From: Phycisphaerales bacterium AB-hyl4
GTDB taxonomy: Bacteria > Planctomycetota > Phycisphaerae > Phycisphaerales > Phycisphaeraceae
Length of the DNA stretch: 64,000 nt
Direction: 5' to 3'
Assembly: GCA_041821185.1 (NCBI GenBank)
Contig: JBGUBD010000003.1
Coordinates: 62,001 to 126,000, forward strand
How positions within the stretch are numbered: position 1 is the stretch's first letter; every line of letters starts with the position of its first letter. This document shows positions 8,892 through 15,811 of the stretch, in pieces. Under the pieces are notes generated by a model. That model worked only from the letters and a program-made list of their open reading frames with translations. It searched no databases and was not told where the DNA came from. A program made the translations under genes and the position numbers.

Positions 8892-8988
8892 ATGCTTTCG
8901 TCAACGGCATTCTCGGATAATATGCAACAAAAACGCGATTAATGCCGTAGTATTATTGTAGACTTGGGCGATGTGCGATTTGATATGC

Positions 8989-9007
8989 ATACAAAAATGT
9001 TTTGTAT
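8989..9007. promoter_or_regulatory. Palindromic operator candidate upstream of the toroid enzyme gene
   Basis: ATACAAAA (8989-8996), spacer ATG and TTTTGTAT (9000-9007) form a perfect 8-base dyad in the AT-rich divergent intergenic region. The TTTTGTAT half resembles known AraR-type half-sites (TTTGTAC), in keeping with the neighbouring regulator's class. Confidence 0.5.
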
Positions 9008-9116
9008 ACCATACAGGTGCGGGATTGTACGACTACGGGTGCTCTGCAAGCGCCAACGTAGGTCGCGACGTGTGTTTAGAAGGCCATGATTGACCGGGGC
9101 TCAGGAATCCATCCAA

Positions 9117-10550
9117 ATGCATTCGAATGCCGCCCGTTGCGACACCCTCTCGGCTCTGGTTCAGGCTCATTTCGACAAAGTGCTTGCCAGTGGGCTGGAT
9201 TGCTATGGGCCGGACCACACCGCCATGTGGATGGCGAGTCTCGATACCGCCACCGGCCGGTATCCCATTGACGACACGCGCCCCGAGCACATCGGCAAGC
9301 GGGTGTACCGCAACATCGACGCTCCCAAAGGCTGTTCGTTGTACTGGGATCAGCCAGCCGTCGTCGCGGCGCATGCCCTTTCACGATGTGTGAACGACGA
9401 ACGCTATGTCCGGGCCGCGGACGCCTATGTGCGCGATTTCCTGAAGCGGTGCGTCGCCTCGAACGGCATCTTTCTGTGGGGCAATCATTATTACTACGAT
9501 GCCTTCCGCGACGTGGTGATGCGCTTCAAAAGCCGCGAAGACCCGATCCCTTGCGATCCGGAAAGCGAGTCCGGCGAACTGCACGAAATTCGCCCCATCG
9601 TCCCGGCGTGGGAGACGTTCTGGCGGGTAGATCCACACGCCACCGATCGAGCCATCCGCGCCGCGGCGGCGGGGCATCTGGTCAACGCGGATACTGGCGA
9701 GTTTGATCGTCACGCAGGTCGAACATCCGGCTGCGCATTTATCGAGCACGGTGCGACCATGATCGAATCGCTCGCATGGCTGTACGCCAAGACCGGCGAC
9801 CCTGCCCTGCTTGAGCCGGCCCGGGCGATGGCCCGATTCAGCTTCGAACATCGCCACCCGAATACCGGGTTACTCGAAAACAATCCGACCGTCGACCGTT
9901 GGGACAAGACGACCTCGACCACTGAGGCAGGGCTTTGGGCCGGCTGTCTGGTGCGTGCCGCCGGCCTTGCGAACGAGCCGGCGTGGATCGACATGGCCGA
10001 CGCGGCGCTGAGTGCCTGGTTGGCGGTGGGGTACGATGAAAATGCGGGCCGGTATTACGGCCGATTGCGTGTGGCCGATGGAACGCCGATTTTCGATCCG
10101 CCGCAGACGCCTTACGAGCCTGGCAATCACGCTGACTTATGGCGTCCCTTGTTCCCCGCCCACGACTACCCGATGCAATGCGCGGAGGCTGCTTTGTCGC
10201 TTTATCAGCTGACGAGCAAGCCGACCTATCGAACCGCATGCGAGCGTTGGCACGATATGATTGATCGCGAACTACCCGCCCGTAACGGCCAGGGCGGTTA
10301 CGCTGAGCACTACGGCCGATGTCTTCATTTCCTGCTGGGATGCCATACCGTATTCGATGAGCCGGCATACCTGAAATTGGCTCATCGAATTGCGAACGAA
10401 GCGGTAACGGTTTTATTTGCCCAGAACATGTTCCGCAGTCACCCGGGAGAAGACCGCTATGACGCGGTCGATGGCGTAGGCTTCCTGCTGCTGGGCCTGT
10501 TATGGCTGGAGCGTGGCGAGGAAGTCGATGCGATGGGGCTCGGGTGGTAG
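9117..10550 (+). CDS. Alpha/alpha-toroid protein, probable polysaccharide lyase or glycosidase
   Basis: The 477-residue protein begins at ATG 9117 (MHSNAARCDTL); a TTG at 9090 with AAGG upstream is an alternative adding nine residues. Repeated helical pairs with aromatic-rich motifs (WGNHYYYDAFRDVVM, EIRPIVPAWETFWRVDP, GEFDRHAGRTSGCAFIEHGATMIESLAWLY, TTSTTEAGLWAGCLVRAAG, HADLWRPLFPAHDYPMQCAEAALSLY) indicate an (alpha/alpha)6 barrel as in pectate lyases and unsaturated-uronide hydrolases. No signal peptide is seen, suggesting a cytoplasmic enzyme acting on imported oligosaccharides. The exact family was not recognised. It is divergent from the regulator and probably under its control. Confidence 0.7.
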   Translation: MHSNAARCDTLSALVQAHFDKVLASGLDCYGPDHTAMWMASLDTATGRYPIDDTRPEHIGKRVYRNIDAPKGCSLYWDQPAVVAAHALSRCVNDERYVRAADAYVRDFLKRCVASNGIFLWGNHYYYDAFRDVVMRFKSREDPIPCDPESESGELHEIRPIVPAWETFWRVDPHATDRAIRAAAAGHLVNADTGEFDRHAGRTSGCAFIEHGATMIESLAWLYAKTGDPALLEPARAMARFSFEHRHPNTGLLENNPTVDRWDKTTSTTEAGLWAGCLVRAAGLANEPAWIDMADAALSAWLAVGYDENAGRYYGRLRVADGTPIFDPPQTPYEPGNHADLWRPLFPAHDYPMQCAEAALSLYQLTSKPTYRTACERWHDMIDRELPARNGQGGYAEHYGRCLHFLLGCHTVFDEPAYLKLAHRIANEAVTVLFAQNMFRSHPGEDRYDAVDGVGFLLLGLLWLERGEEVDAMGLGW

Positions 10551-10638
10551 GGCGACACAAGGGTTGCGTTTTGAGAACAGGTCGCTCTGAATTCGCATTA
10601 AGCCCTCGAAAATAAAGGGTAATACGTGCGACGCGCAT

Positions 10639-10680
10639 AAAAAAGGGTCTCGACCGGGGAGGCGATCCGGTTCGAGACCC
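10639..10680 (-). terminator. Leftward-oriented terminator-like hairpin without an obvious gene
   Basis: Arms GGGTCTCGACCGG (10645-10657) and CCGGTTCGAGACCC (10667-10680) pair along 13 bases with one bulge. Reading leftward the hairpin is followed by a run of T residues (A-run 10639-10644 on the plus strand). Confidence 0.6.
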
Positions 10681-10866
10681 GATCCAGGGCAGGAAGGGGA
10701 GATTGGTCCGCCGCAGCTGCGCGGGCGGGTTGTCGATTCACCGGGACAAGCATCACATTCATCGCCAAGGAGGGCAAGCGGTCAGCGGAGGTTTTCTCGC
10801 CCCGCGCGTCGGTCACGCCGACTGTGACGATTGATCGGGCCAGGCGAGAGCGTCGCGCAACGTTGC

Positions 10867-10872
10867 TATACT
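10867..10872 (+). promoter_or_regulatory. -10 element of coaD, leaderless position
   Basis: TATACT ends six bases before the coaD ATG (10879), so transcription would begin at or next to the start codon. No clear -35 is seen. Confidence 0.45.
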
Positions 10873-10878
10873 CCCGCC

Positions 10879-11424
10879 ATGTCGAAATGTGAGAAAATCG
10901 GGCTGTTCCCCGGCACTTTTGATCCGATCACCAACGGGCATCTGGACGTGATCCGCCGGGGGCAGGCGCTGTTTGATCGACTGGTCGTGGCGATCGGTCA
11001 CAACCCGGCCAAGCGGCGGCTGTTCGACATGGACGAACGCCAGGCGATCATTGAACAGATCATCCGGGCCGAGTGTGACGATCATGTCGAGGTGGCGGTG
11101 TACCAGGGGTTGACGGTCGACTTCGCTCGCAGCATTAACGCGACCGCCATCGTGCGCGGGTTGCGGAATGTCAGCGATCTGAACTTCGAGTTTCAGCTTG
11201 CACTGACCAACCGTTCGATCGCGGACATCGAGACGGTGTTCATCATGACCGGCGAGACGTATGCGTTTGCCAGCTCAACGCTGATCAAGCAGATCGCGGC
11301 CGGCGGCGAGATCGACCGCCTCGGGAGACTGCTGCCGGCGGTGGTGATCGAACGGTTGAAGCAGAAGAAGCAGGAGCATGGCGGGACGCTGCCTTGGGCG
11401 CATGTGGATCATTTGAAAGATTAG
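10879..11424 (+). CDS. coaD: Phosphopantetheine adenylyltransferase
   Basis: The 181-residue protein catalyses transfer of AMP from ATP to 4'-phosphopantetheine, the penultimate step of coenzyme A synthesis. It shows the nucleotidyltransferase signature GLFPGTFDPITNGHLDVIRRG at the N-terminus, the conserved VRGLRNVSDLNFEFQLALTNR loop and the ISSTLIK-like segment (FASSTLIKQIA). The length is slightly above the usual 160 residues because of a short C-terminal tail. ATG 10879 is chosen because the homology starts within six residues of it. It is a single gene; the next gene, a metallo-beta-lactamase-fold protein, follows after a heptamer repeat. CoA supply is also relevant to the carrier proteins at 46.9 and 60 kb. 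Confidence 0.97.
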   Translation: MSKCEKIGLFPGTFDPITNGHLDVIRRGQALFDRLVVAIGHNPAKRRLFDMDERQAIIEQIIRAECDDHVEVAVYQGLTVDFARSINATAIVRGLRNVSDLNFEFQLALTNRSIADIETVFIMTGETYAFASSTLIKQIAAGGEIDRLGRLLPAVVIERLKQKKQEHGGTLPWAHVDHLKD

Positions 11425-11473
11425 AGGCATCAGGCATCAGGCATCAGGCATCAGGCATCAGATGTCAGGCAGG
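11425..11473. repeat. Tandem heptamer AGGCATC
   Basis: Five perfect copies of AGGCATC (11425-11459) are followed by degenerate units AGATGTC and AGGCAGG. The array begins immediately after the coaD stop codon. It shares its seven-base period with the GTTTCTA arrays but not their sequence. Confidence 0.9.
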
Positions 11474-11489
11474 CATTAGCGAACAATCA

Positions 11490-12158
11490 ATGGACTATCG
11501 CATCATCAGCATCGGCGTGCTCAGTGTGCACGAACTCTGGAATCGGCAGGGGGCAGCCCGGACGCCACACGCGACGACGACGCTCATCCGCAGCGGCGAC
11601 CGCACGATTCTCGTCGACCCCGGCCTGCCGGGGCAGGTGATCGCAGCGCGGCTGTCCGAGCGGGCCGGCATCGAGCCGGAGGATGTGTCCGACGTCTTTC
11701 TGACCAACTTCCGCCCGGCGCATCGGATGGGGCTGCTCGCGTTTCCCAAGGCCCGGTGGATCGTGTCTGAGGCCGAGCGGGAGGCGATGGGCGCGGCGCT
11801 GGTCGAGCAGTTTCGCCAGGCCAGCGACGACGAATCGCGGGAGATGCTGCAACAGGAGATTGCGCTGCTCAAGCGATGCGTGGCTGCGCCGGACAAGGTG
11901 GCGGAGCATGTTGATCTGTTCCCCTTGCCGGGCTTTACGCCGGGCACTTGCGGGCTGCTGCTGAGCCAGACGCGGTCGACGACGCTGATCGCAGGCGACG
12001 CGGTGGCGACCATCGAGCACCTCGAACAAGGGCGCGTGCTCCGCGGGGCGTACGACACGCAGCAGGCCCAGGAGAGTCTGGTCGAAGCGATCGAGATCGC
12101 GGACGTGATCATCCCCGGCCACGACAACATCACACATAACCCGACCCGCCGATTCTAG
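11490..12158 (+). CDS. Metallo-beta-lactamase-fold protein with degraded metal site
   Basis: The 222-residue protein starts at ATG 11490 (MDYRIISIG). The MBL fold is clear: ATTTLIRSGDRTILVDPGLPG, then VSDVFLTNFRPAHRMGLLAFPKARWIVSEAE, FPLPGFTPGTCGLLL, TTLIAGDAVA and VIIPGHDNI. The canonical THxHxDH box is replaced by TNFRPAH, and the 'TPGH' histidine by threonine; the aspartate of AGDAVA and the final GH remain. Two-metal hydrolase chemistry is therefore doubtful; it may bind one metal or act non-catalytically. Relatives with intact ligands include quorum-quenching and glyoxalase II-like enzymes. No operon partner apart from coaD upstream. Confidence 0.8.
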   Translation: MDYRIISIGVLSVHELWNRQGAARTPHATTTLIRSGDRTILVDPGLPGQVIAARLSERAGIEPEDVSDVFLTNFRPAHRMGLLAFPKARWIVSEAEREAMGAALVEQFRQASDDESREMLQQEIALLKRCVAAPDKVAEHVDLFPLPGFTPGTCGLLLSQTRSTTLIAGDAVATIEHLEQGRVLRGAYDTQQAQESLVEAIEIADVIIPGHDNITHNPTRRF

Positions 12159-12190
12159 AGCGGTTGGCATCGAGCCAGACCTTTCCCACT

Positions 12191-12267
12191 CCTACTCCTA
12201 ATCCTAATCCAGGTTCCTAATCTGGTTTGGATTAAGAGTGGGAACCTGGATTAAGATTTAGAGTAGG
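12191..12267. repeat. Long imperfect inverted repeat (27-base arms)
   Basis: The arms 12191-12217 (starting CCTACTCCTAATCC) and 12241-12267 (ending GATTTAGAGTAGG) pair with only three mismatches; the 13 bases next to the loop (TAATCCAGGTTCC) are perfect. The loop holds a further TGGATTAAGA-like unit. It could act as a terminator-like structure for the MBL-fold gene, though no T-run follows. Confidence 0.75.
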
Positions 12268-12319
12268 AGGGTGGACGCAACCCGGACGGGGCACTGCGTT
12301 TAAAGAATGAGGCCGTTCG

Positions 12320-12337
12320 CTGACAGCCCCCTGTCAG
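12320..12337. promoter_or_regulatory. Perfect inverted repeat upstream of the 12440 gene
   Basis: CTGACAG and CTGTCAG flank CCCC, 40 bases upstream of a -35-like TTGACA. It is a possible operator. Confidence 0.35.
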
Positions 12338-12376
12338 TGAGCGGTCGACACCCGAACATTTACCGTCAAAAACACC

Positions 12377-12406
12377 TTGACAGCCTTGTGTGTTCGGCAC
12401 ATGATA
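12377..12406 (+). promoter_or_regulatory. Promoter candidate for the 12440 gene
   Basis: A perfect TTGACA (12377-12382) is followed after 18 bases by ATGATA (12401-12406), giving a leader of about 28 bases that contains the GGAGG ribosome site. Confidence 0.45.
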
Positions 12407-12439
12407 GCCCTAACGGAACCCATTCACACGGAGGTTGTC

Positions 12440-13081
12440 ATGCTCAGTCTGCACCGCATCGAAAAGCAATTTCACGCCGGGGAACACGAACGGCTGCTGC
12501 GGCAGGTGCTCGACAACGGCTTGCGTTTGCCGCTGCCGTTGCGGGTTCGGCTGTCGCAGGGGCGGGCGACGGCGATCGCGATGGGGCTGCGGCGGGTGGT
12601 GGAGCTGACGTATGGGCCGGGGCCGCTTAGCCGGGCGATGATCGCGGCGCTGTTGGCGGAGCAGTCGGCGTCGGGGGCGTTTCTGGCGGACGATCGGCCG
12701 GACCCGCTGGCGACGGCGGCGGCGGTGTCGGCGCTGGCGATGGTGCGGCGGGATCACCCGACCGCGGCGGGGCCGGAGGTCGACGAGGCCCATGACCGGG
12801 CGCTGGCGGCGCTGAGTGAGATGCAGGATGGCGACGGCCTGTTCCGGGCGGGGGACGACCGCAGCGATGCGGACCGGGCACGCAGCGCTGCGTTCGTGCT
12901 CTGGCTGCTCGCGGCCGACGCGGCGTTTCGCCAGAGCGTGCGGATGGCAGACGTTCGCAACTGGTTCGAGTCCCGGTTGTCACGCCTTGAAGCGACCACC
13001 GCGGAGCTGTATCAACTGGCCTGCCTCAGTCGGCCGATCGACCCGCCACGCACGCCCGCGCTGGCGGCGATCGCGGCGTGA
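12440..13081 (+). CDS. Hypothetical helical protein, possible toroid repeats
   Basis: The 213-residue protein starts at ATG 12440, eight bases after GGAGG. It is almost entirely alpha-helical by composition (Ala, Leu, Arg, Glu). Two segments, AEQSASGAFLADDRPDPLATAAAVSALAMV and DGDGLFRAGDDRSDADRARSAAFVLWLLA in outline, share a 'GxF/LFxxxxx.DxxxTAxAvxAL' pattern reminiscent of prenyltransferase or terpene-cyclase-like toroid repeats; with only two such units this is tentative. No signal peptide or catalytic motif is seen. The gene stands alone, before a palindromic repeat and the convergent prfB. Confidence 0.65.
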   Translation: MLSLHRIEKQFHAGEHERLLRQVLDNGLRLPLPLRVRLSQGRATAIAMGLRRVVELTYGPGPLSRAMIAALLAEQSASGAFLADDRPDPLATAAAVSALAMVRRDHPTAAGPEVDEAHDRALAALSEMQDGDGLFRAGDDRSDADRARSAAFVLWLLAADAAFRQSVRMADVRNWFESRLSRLEATTAELYQLACLSRPIDPPRTPALAAIAA

Positions 13082-13118
13082 GTGGGTGTCATACGACATA
13101 GGCTTGGGTTCGACGAAA

Positions 13119-13147
13119 GAAGCCCACGGCGTCACGCCGTGGGCTTC
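13119..13147. repeat. REP-like palindrome (GAAGCCCACGGCGT arms)
   Basis: Perfect 14-base arms around a single central C. It lies between the convergent 12440 gene and prfB, where it may act as a bidirectional transcription barrier. Confidence 0.85.
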
Positions 13148-13194
13148 GTCGTTGGTGGGGTTGTCGGGTTGGTGGGGTTGTCGTTGGTGGTGGG

Positions 13195-14341
13195 TTACTT
13201 TTTCGCGCCGCGTTCGCGGGTTCGGCGTTTGAGCTCGGCTTCGATGAAGCCGTGGATGTCGCCGTCCATGACGGACTGCGGGTTGCCTTGCTCGTGGCTG
13301 GTGCGGTGGTCTTTCACGCGGTTGTCGTAGAAGACGTAGCTGCGGATTTGCGTGCCCCAGCCCATGTCGAGTTTGCCGCCGGCGGCCTCGAGTTGGGCGG
13401 CCTCGCGTTTCTGCTCTTCGAGCAGTTCGATCTTGGCGAGGAGGATGGCCATGGCCATGTTGCGGTTTTGCTGCTGGCTTTTGTGTACCGAGCAGACGAC
13501 CTGCAAGCTGGTGGGCTTGTGGACGATTCGCACCGCCGAGGCGACCTTGTTCACGTTCTGCCCGCCGGGGCCGGAGCTGCGGGCGAAGGCGGTGATTTCC
13601 AGGTCGTTTTCGTCCAGTGTGATCGCGCCGGTGTCTTCGAACTCGGGGGTCACGTCGACGCTGGCGAAGCTGGTTTGTCGCTTGCCCTGGGCGTTGAACG
13701 GCGAGACGCGGGCGAGGCGGTGCGTGCCGCGTTCGGTGGAGAGATAGCCGTAGGCGAGCGGGCCTTTGACGTGGAGGGTGACGTCTTTGAGACCAGCCTC
13801 TTCGCCGTGGCTTTTGTCGACTTCGGTGACGTCCCAGCCCATGCGTTCGCAGTAGTAGAGGTACATGCGCATGAGCATTTCGGTCCAGTCCTGGGCTTCC
13901 GTGCCGCCTTCGCGGGCGTAGATGCTCAGGTAGCAGTTGCGCGCGTCATACTTGCCCGACAGCAGCGAGACGGTTTCGAGTCGGTCGAGTTCTTTTTGCA
14001 ACTCGGGCAACTGCTGGGCGACTTCGTTGCGCGTGTCGGCATCGTCGGCTTCCTCGGCCATCTCCCACATGAGCAGCGCATCGTCGATCTTCTGCTGCGC
14101 CTTGCGCAACGGTTCGATCTGGGCCTTGACCGATTTCAGTTCGGTGACGACCTTGTTCGCCGCGTCGGGCTCGTTCCAGAACTCCGGCTGCTCCATCTGC
14201 TTTTCGAGCTCGGCCCGCCGGTTGGCCTTGTTGTCGTAGTCAAAGAGAGTCACGGATGCTTAACACCCGTGCCTTGAGATCCTCAAGCAGGTCGGCGACG
14301 CCTTCCGCTGCGAGGGGTGAATTGTTCGGGCTGTCAGTCAT
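13195..14341 (-). CDS. prfB: Peptide chain release factor 2 with programmed +1 frameshift
   Basis: RF2 releases the finished peptide at UGA and UAA codons. The gene begins at ATG 14341 with a short zero frame (MTDSPNNSPLAAEG ... LSIRDSL) that meets UGA at 14242-14240 inside the classic slippery CTTTGAC (14245-14239); a +1 shift continues into the main frame as ...LDYDNKANRRAELEKQ. The product is ~381 residues. RF2 identity rests on the anticodon-like tripeptide SPF (RVSPFNAQGKRQTSFA) and the peptidyl-transferase motif GPGGQNVNK. The usual Shine-Dalgarno stimulator just before CTTTGA is weak here. High cellular RF2 terminates early at UGA; low RF2 favours the shift, giving autoregulation. Confidence 0.95.
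14239..14245 (-). promoter_or_regulatory. Programmed +1 frameshift site CTTTGAC of prfB
   Basis: Codon CTT is followed by in-frame TGA and C. This is the conserved recoding site of bacterial prfB, here about 32 codons after the start. Confidence 0.93.
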
Positions 14342-14384
14342 GGTGGCGTTCAATCGGTTAGGGCGTAAAAGTCAGGAGAAACCA

Positions 14385-14412
14385 AAGCCCACGGATGGCC
14401 ATCCGTGGGCTT
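14385..14412. repeat. REP-like palindrome (AAGCCCACGGATGG arms)
   Basis: A perfect 28-base palindrome between prfB (leftward) and the end of the aminotransferase gene. Confidence 0.88.
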
Positions 14413-14433
14413 AATGGGAAACGTCAGTTTATT

Positions 14434-15636
14434 CTATCGCAGTTTCGACAGGTAGTCGGCGATCCGGTCCAGCCCCTTGTCGATCTGTTCGAGGCTGGTC
14501 GCGAAGCTGAGGCGGACGTGGTTCGGTGCGCCGAAGTCTTCGCCTGGCACGACGGCGACCTTGGCGTGCTCCAGCAGTGACTCGGCGAAGTCGGCGGCGC
14601 TGTTGATCGCCTTGCCCGCCGGGTCGGTCTTGCCGAACGCGGCTTCGGAGATATCGGGGAAGACATAGAACGCGCCGGTCGGCTTGGGGCAGCGGACGCC
14701 GGACAGCTCACTGATGCGCTGGTGCATGTGCGTGCCGCGCTGCTCGAAGGCTTGGCGCATGTTTTCGACTTCGTCCTGCGGGCCGGCGAGGGCGGCGGGG
14801 ATCGCGGCGTAGCAGAAGCTGGTGATGTTGGAGGTCATTTGGCCCTGCATGGCGGCCATGGCTTTGATGAGGGCGGGGTCGGCGATGGTGAAGCCGATGC
14901 GCCAGCCGGTCATCGAGTAGGTTTTGCTGAGGCAGTTGAAGGTGACGGTTCGCTTGGCGAGCTGTTCGTTGAGGGAGGCGAAGCTGGTGGCGGTGGTGTC
15001 GCCGTAGACGAGGCGTTCGTAGATCTCGTCGGAGAAGACGATGACCTGCGGATGCTTGGCGATGACTTCGGCCAGCGCGGCGAGCTCGTCGCGGGTGTAG
15101 GTCGTGCCGGTGGGGTTGGAGGGGCTGGTGATGACGACGATTTTCGTGCGTTCGTTGATGGCGGCGGCGAGCTGGTCGGGTGTGATTTTGAAGTCGTTGC
15201 CGACCGAGCCGGGCACTTCGCGGACGACGGCACCTGCGAGCCGGGCCTGCTCGGGATAGCTGACCCAGTAGGGTGCGGGGAGGATGACTTCGTCGCCGGG
15301 GTTGATCAGGGCTTCGAAGGCGAGGTAGAGCGCGTGCTTGCCGCCGGCGGAGATGAGCACGTGTTCGGGGCCGAAGCTGTAGCCGAAGCGTTGGTTCATG
15401 TAGTCGGCGACGGCCTTGCGTGCGGCGGGCGTGCCGGGGGTGGGCTGGTACTTGGTGACGCCGTCGTCGAGGGCTTTTTTGGCGGCGTCTTTGATGTGCT
15501 CGGGCGTGTCGAAGTCCGGTTCGCCGGCGCCGAAGCCGACGACATCGATGCCCTCGGCTTTCATGGCTTTGCTCTTGGCGGTGACGGCGAGGGTGGCGGA
15601 GGGCTTGATGGCCTGCACACGGCTGGAAAGTTGCAT
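14434..15636 (-). CDS. Class I aspartate/aromatic aminotransferase
   Basis: This 400-residue PLP enzyme is of fold type I, subgroup Ib (AspB-like): GAGEPDFDTPEHIKDAA near residue 37, SPSNPTGTTYTRDEL (~171), FSDEIYERLVYGD (~201), the PLP lysine K238 in LSKTYSMTGWRIGF, and the carboxylate-binding arginine in HVRLSFATS near the C-terminus. It probably interconverts aspartate and oxaloacetate with glutamate/2-oxoglutarate, or acts on prephenate or aromatic acids as some AspB relatives do. Start at ATG 15636, where homology begins at once. It runs leftward toward prfB with a palindromic repeat between; no pathway partner is adjacent. Confidence 0.93.
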   Translation of the reverse strand: MQLSSRVQAIKPSATLAVTAKSKAMKAEGIDVVGFGAGEPDFDTPEHIKDAAKKALDDGVTKYQPTPGTPAARKAVADYMNQRFGYSFGPEHVLISAGGKHALYLAFEALINPGDEVILPAPYWVSYPEQARLAGAVVREVPGSVGNDFKITPDQLAAAINERTKIVVITSPSNPTGTTYTRDELAALAEVIAKHPQVIVFSDEIYERLVYGDTTATSFASLNEQLAKRTVTFNCLSKTYSMTGWRIGFTIADPALIKAMAAMQGQMTSNITSFCYAAIPAALAGPQDEVENMRQAFEQRGTHMHQRISELSGVRCPKPTGAFYVFPDISEAAFGKTDPAGKAINSAADFAESLLEHAKVAVVPGEDFGAPNHVRLSFATSLEQIDKGLDRIADYLSKLR

Positions 15637-15811
15637 CGGTCGGGTCCTTGCAGCGGGGGGAAATCAGCCGCACAGCGTAGCTGGCCCGTGCCATGCGGGC
15701 AACGCGGGGCTTTGCCCGGGGCGGTCGGCACTGGTATAAACGGGTTGTAGAAACGTCGGCCAAGCCAACTGTTTTAATCAGTGTACTCAACCCTCGAGGG
15801 AGCGTATCGAC

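Larger units (their letters stand above)
10551..10878. other. Gene-poor interval between toroid enzyme and coaD
   Basis: No convincing gene was found. The interval holds the leftward-facing hairpin at 10639-10680 (listed separately) and, at its right end, the coaD promoter. A 72-codon minus-strand frame (10598-10816) is crossed by that hairpin and shows no recognisable motif. Confidence 0.5.

Noticed and set aside
10645..10680. tRNA T-arm-like GGTTCGAG segment as a possible right att copy of the island
   Set aside because: Only eight bases match the tRNA-Lys T arm and they form part of a terminator hairpin; too weak for an attachment site.
10598..10816. 72-codon minus-strand frame before coaD as a small protein
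   Set aside because: Crossed by a terminator hairpin and without recognisable motif or clear ribosome site; kept only as a possible RNA.
15416..15750. Gly/Val-rich plus-strand frames opposite the aminotransferase
   Set aside because: Antisense to conserved coding sequence; typical high-GC shadow frames.
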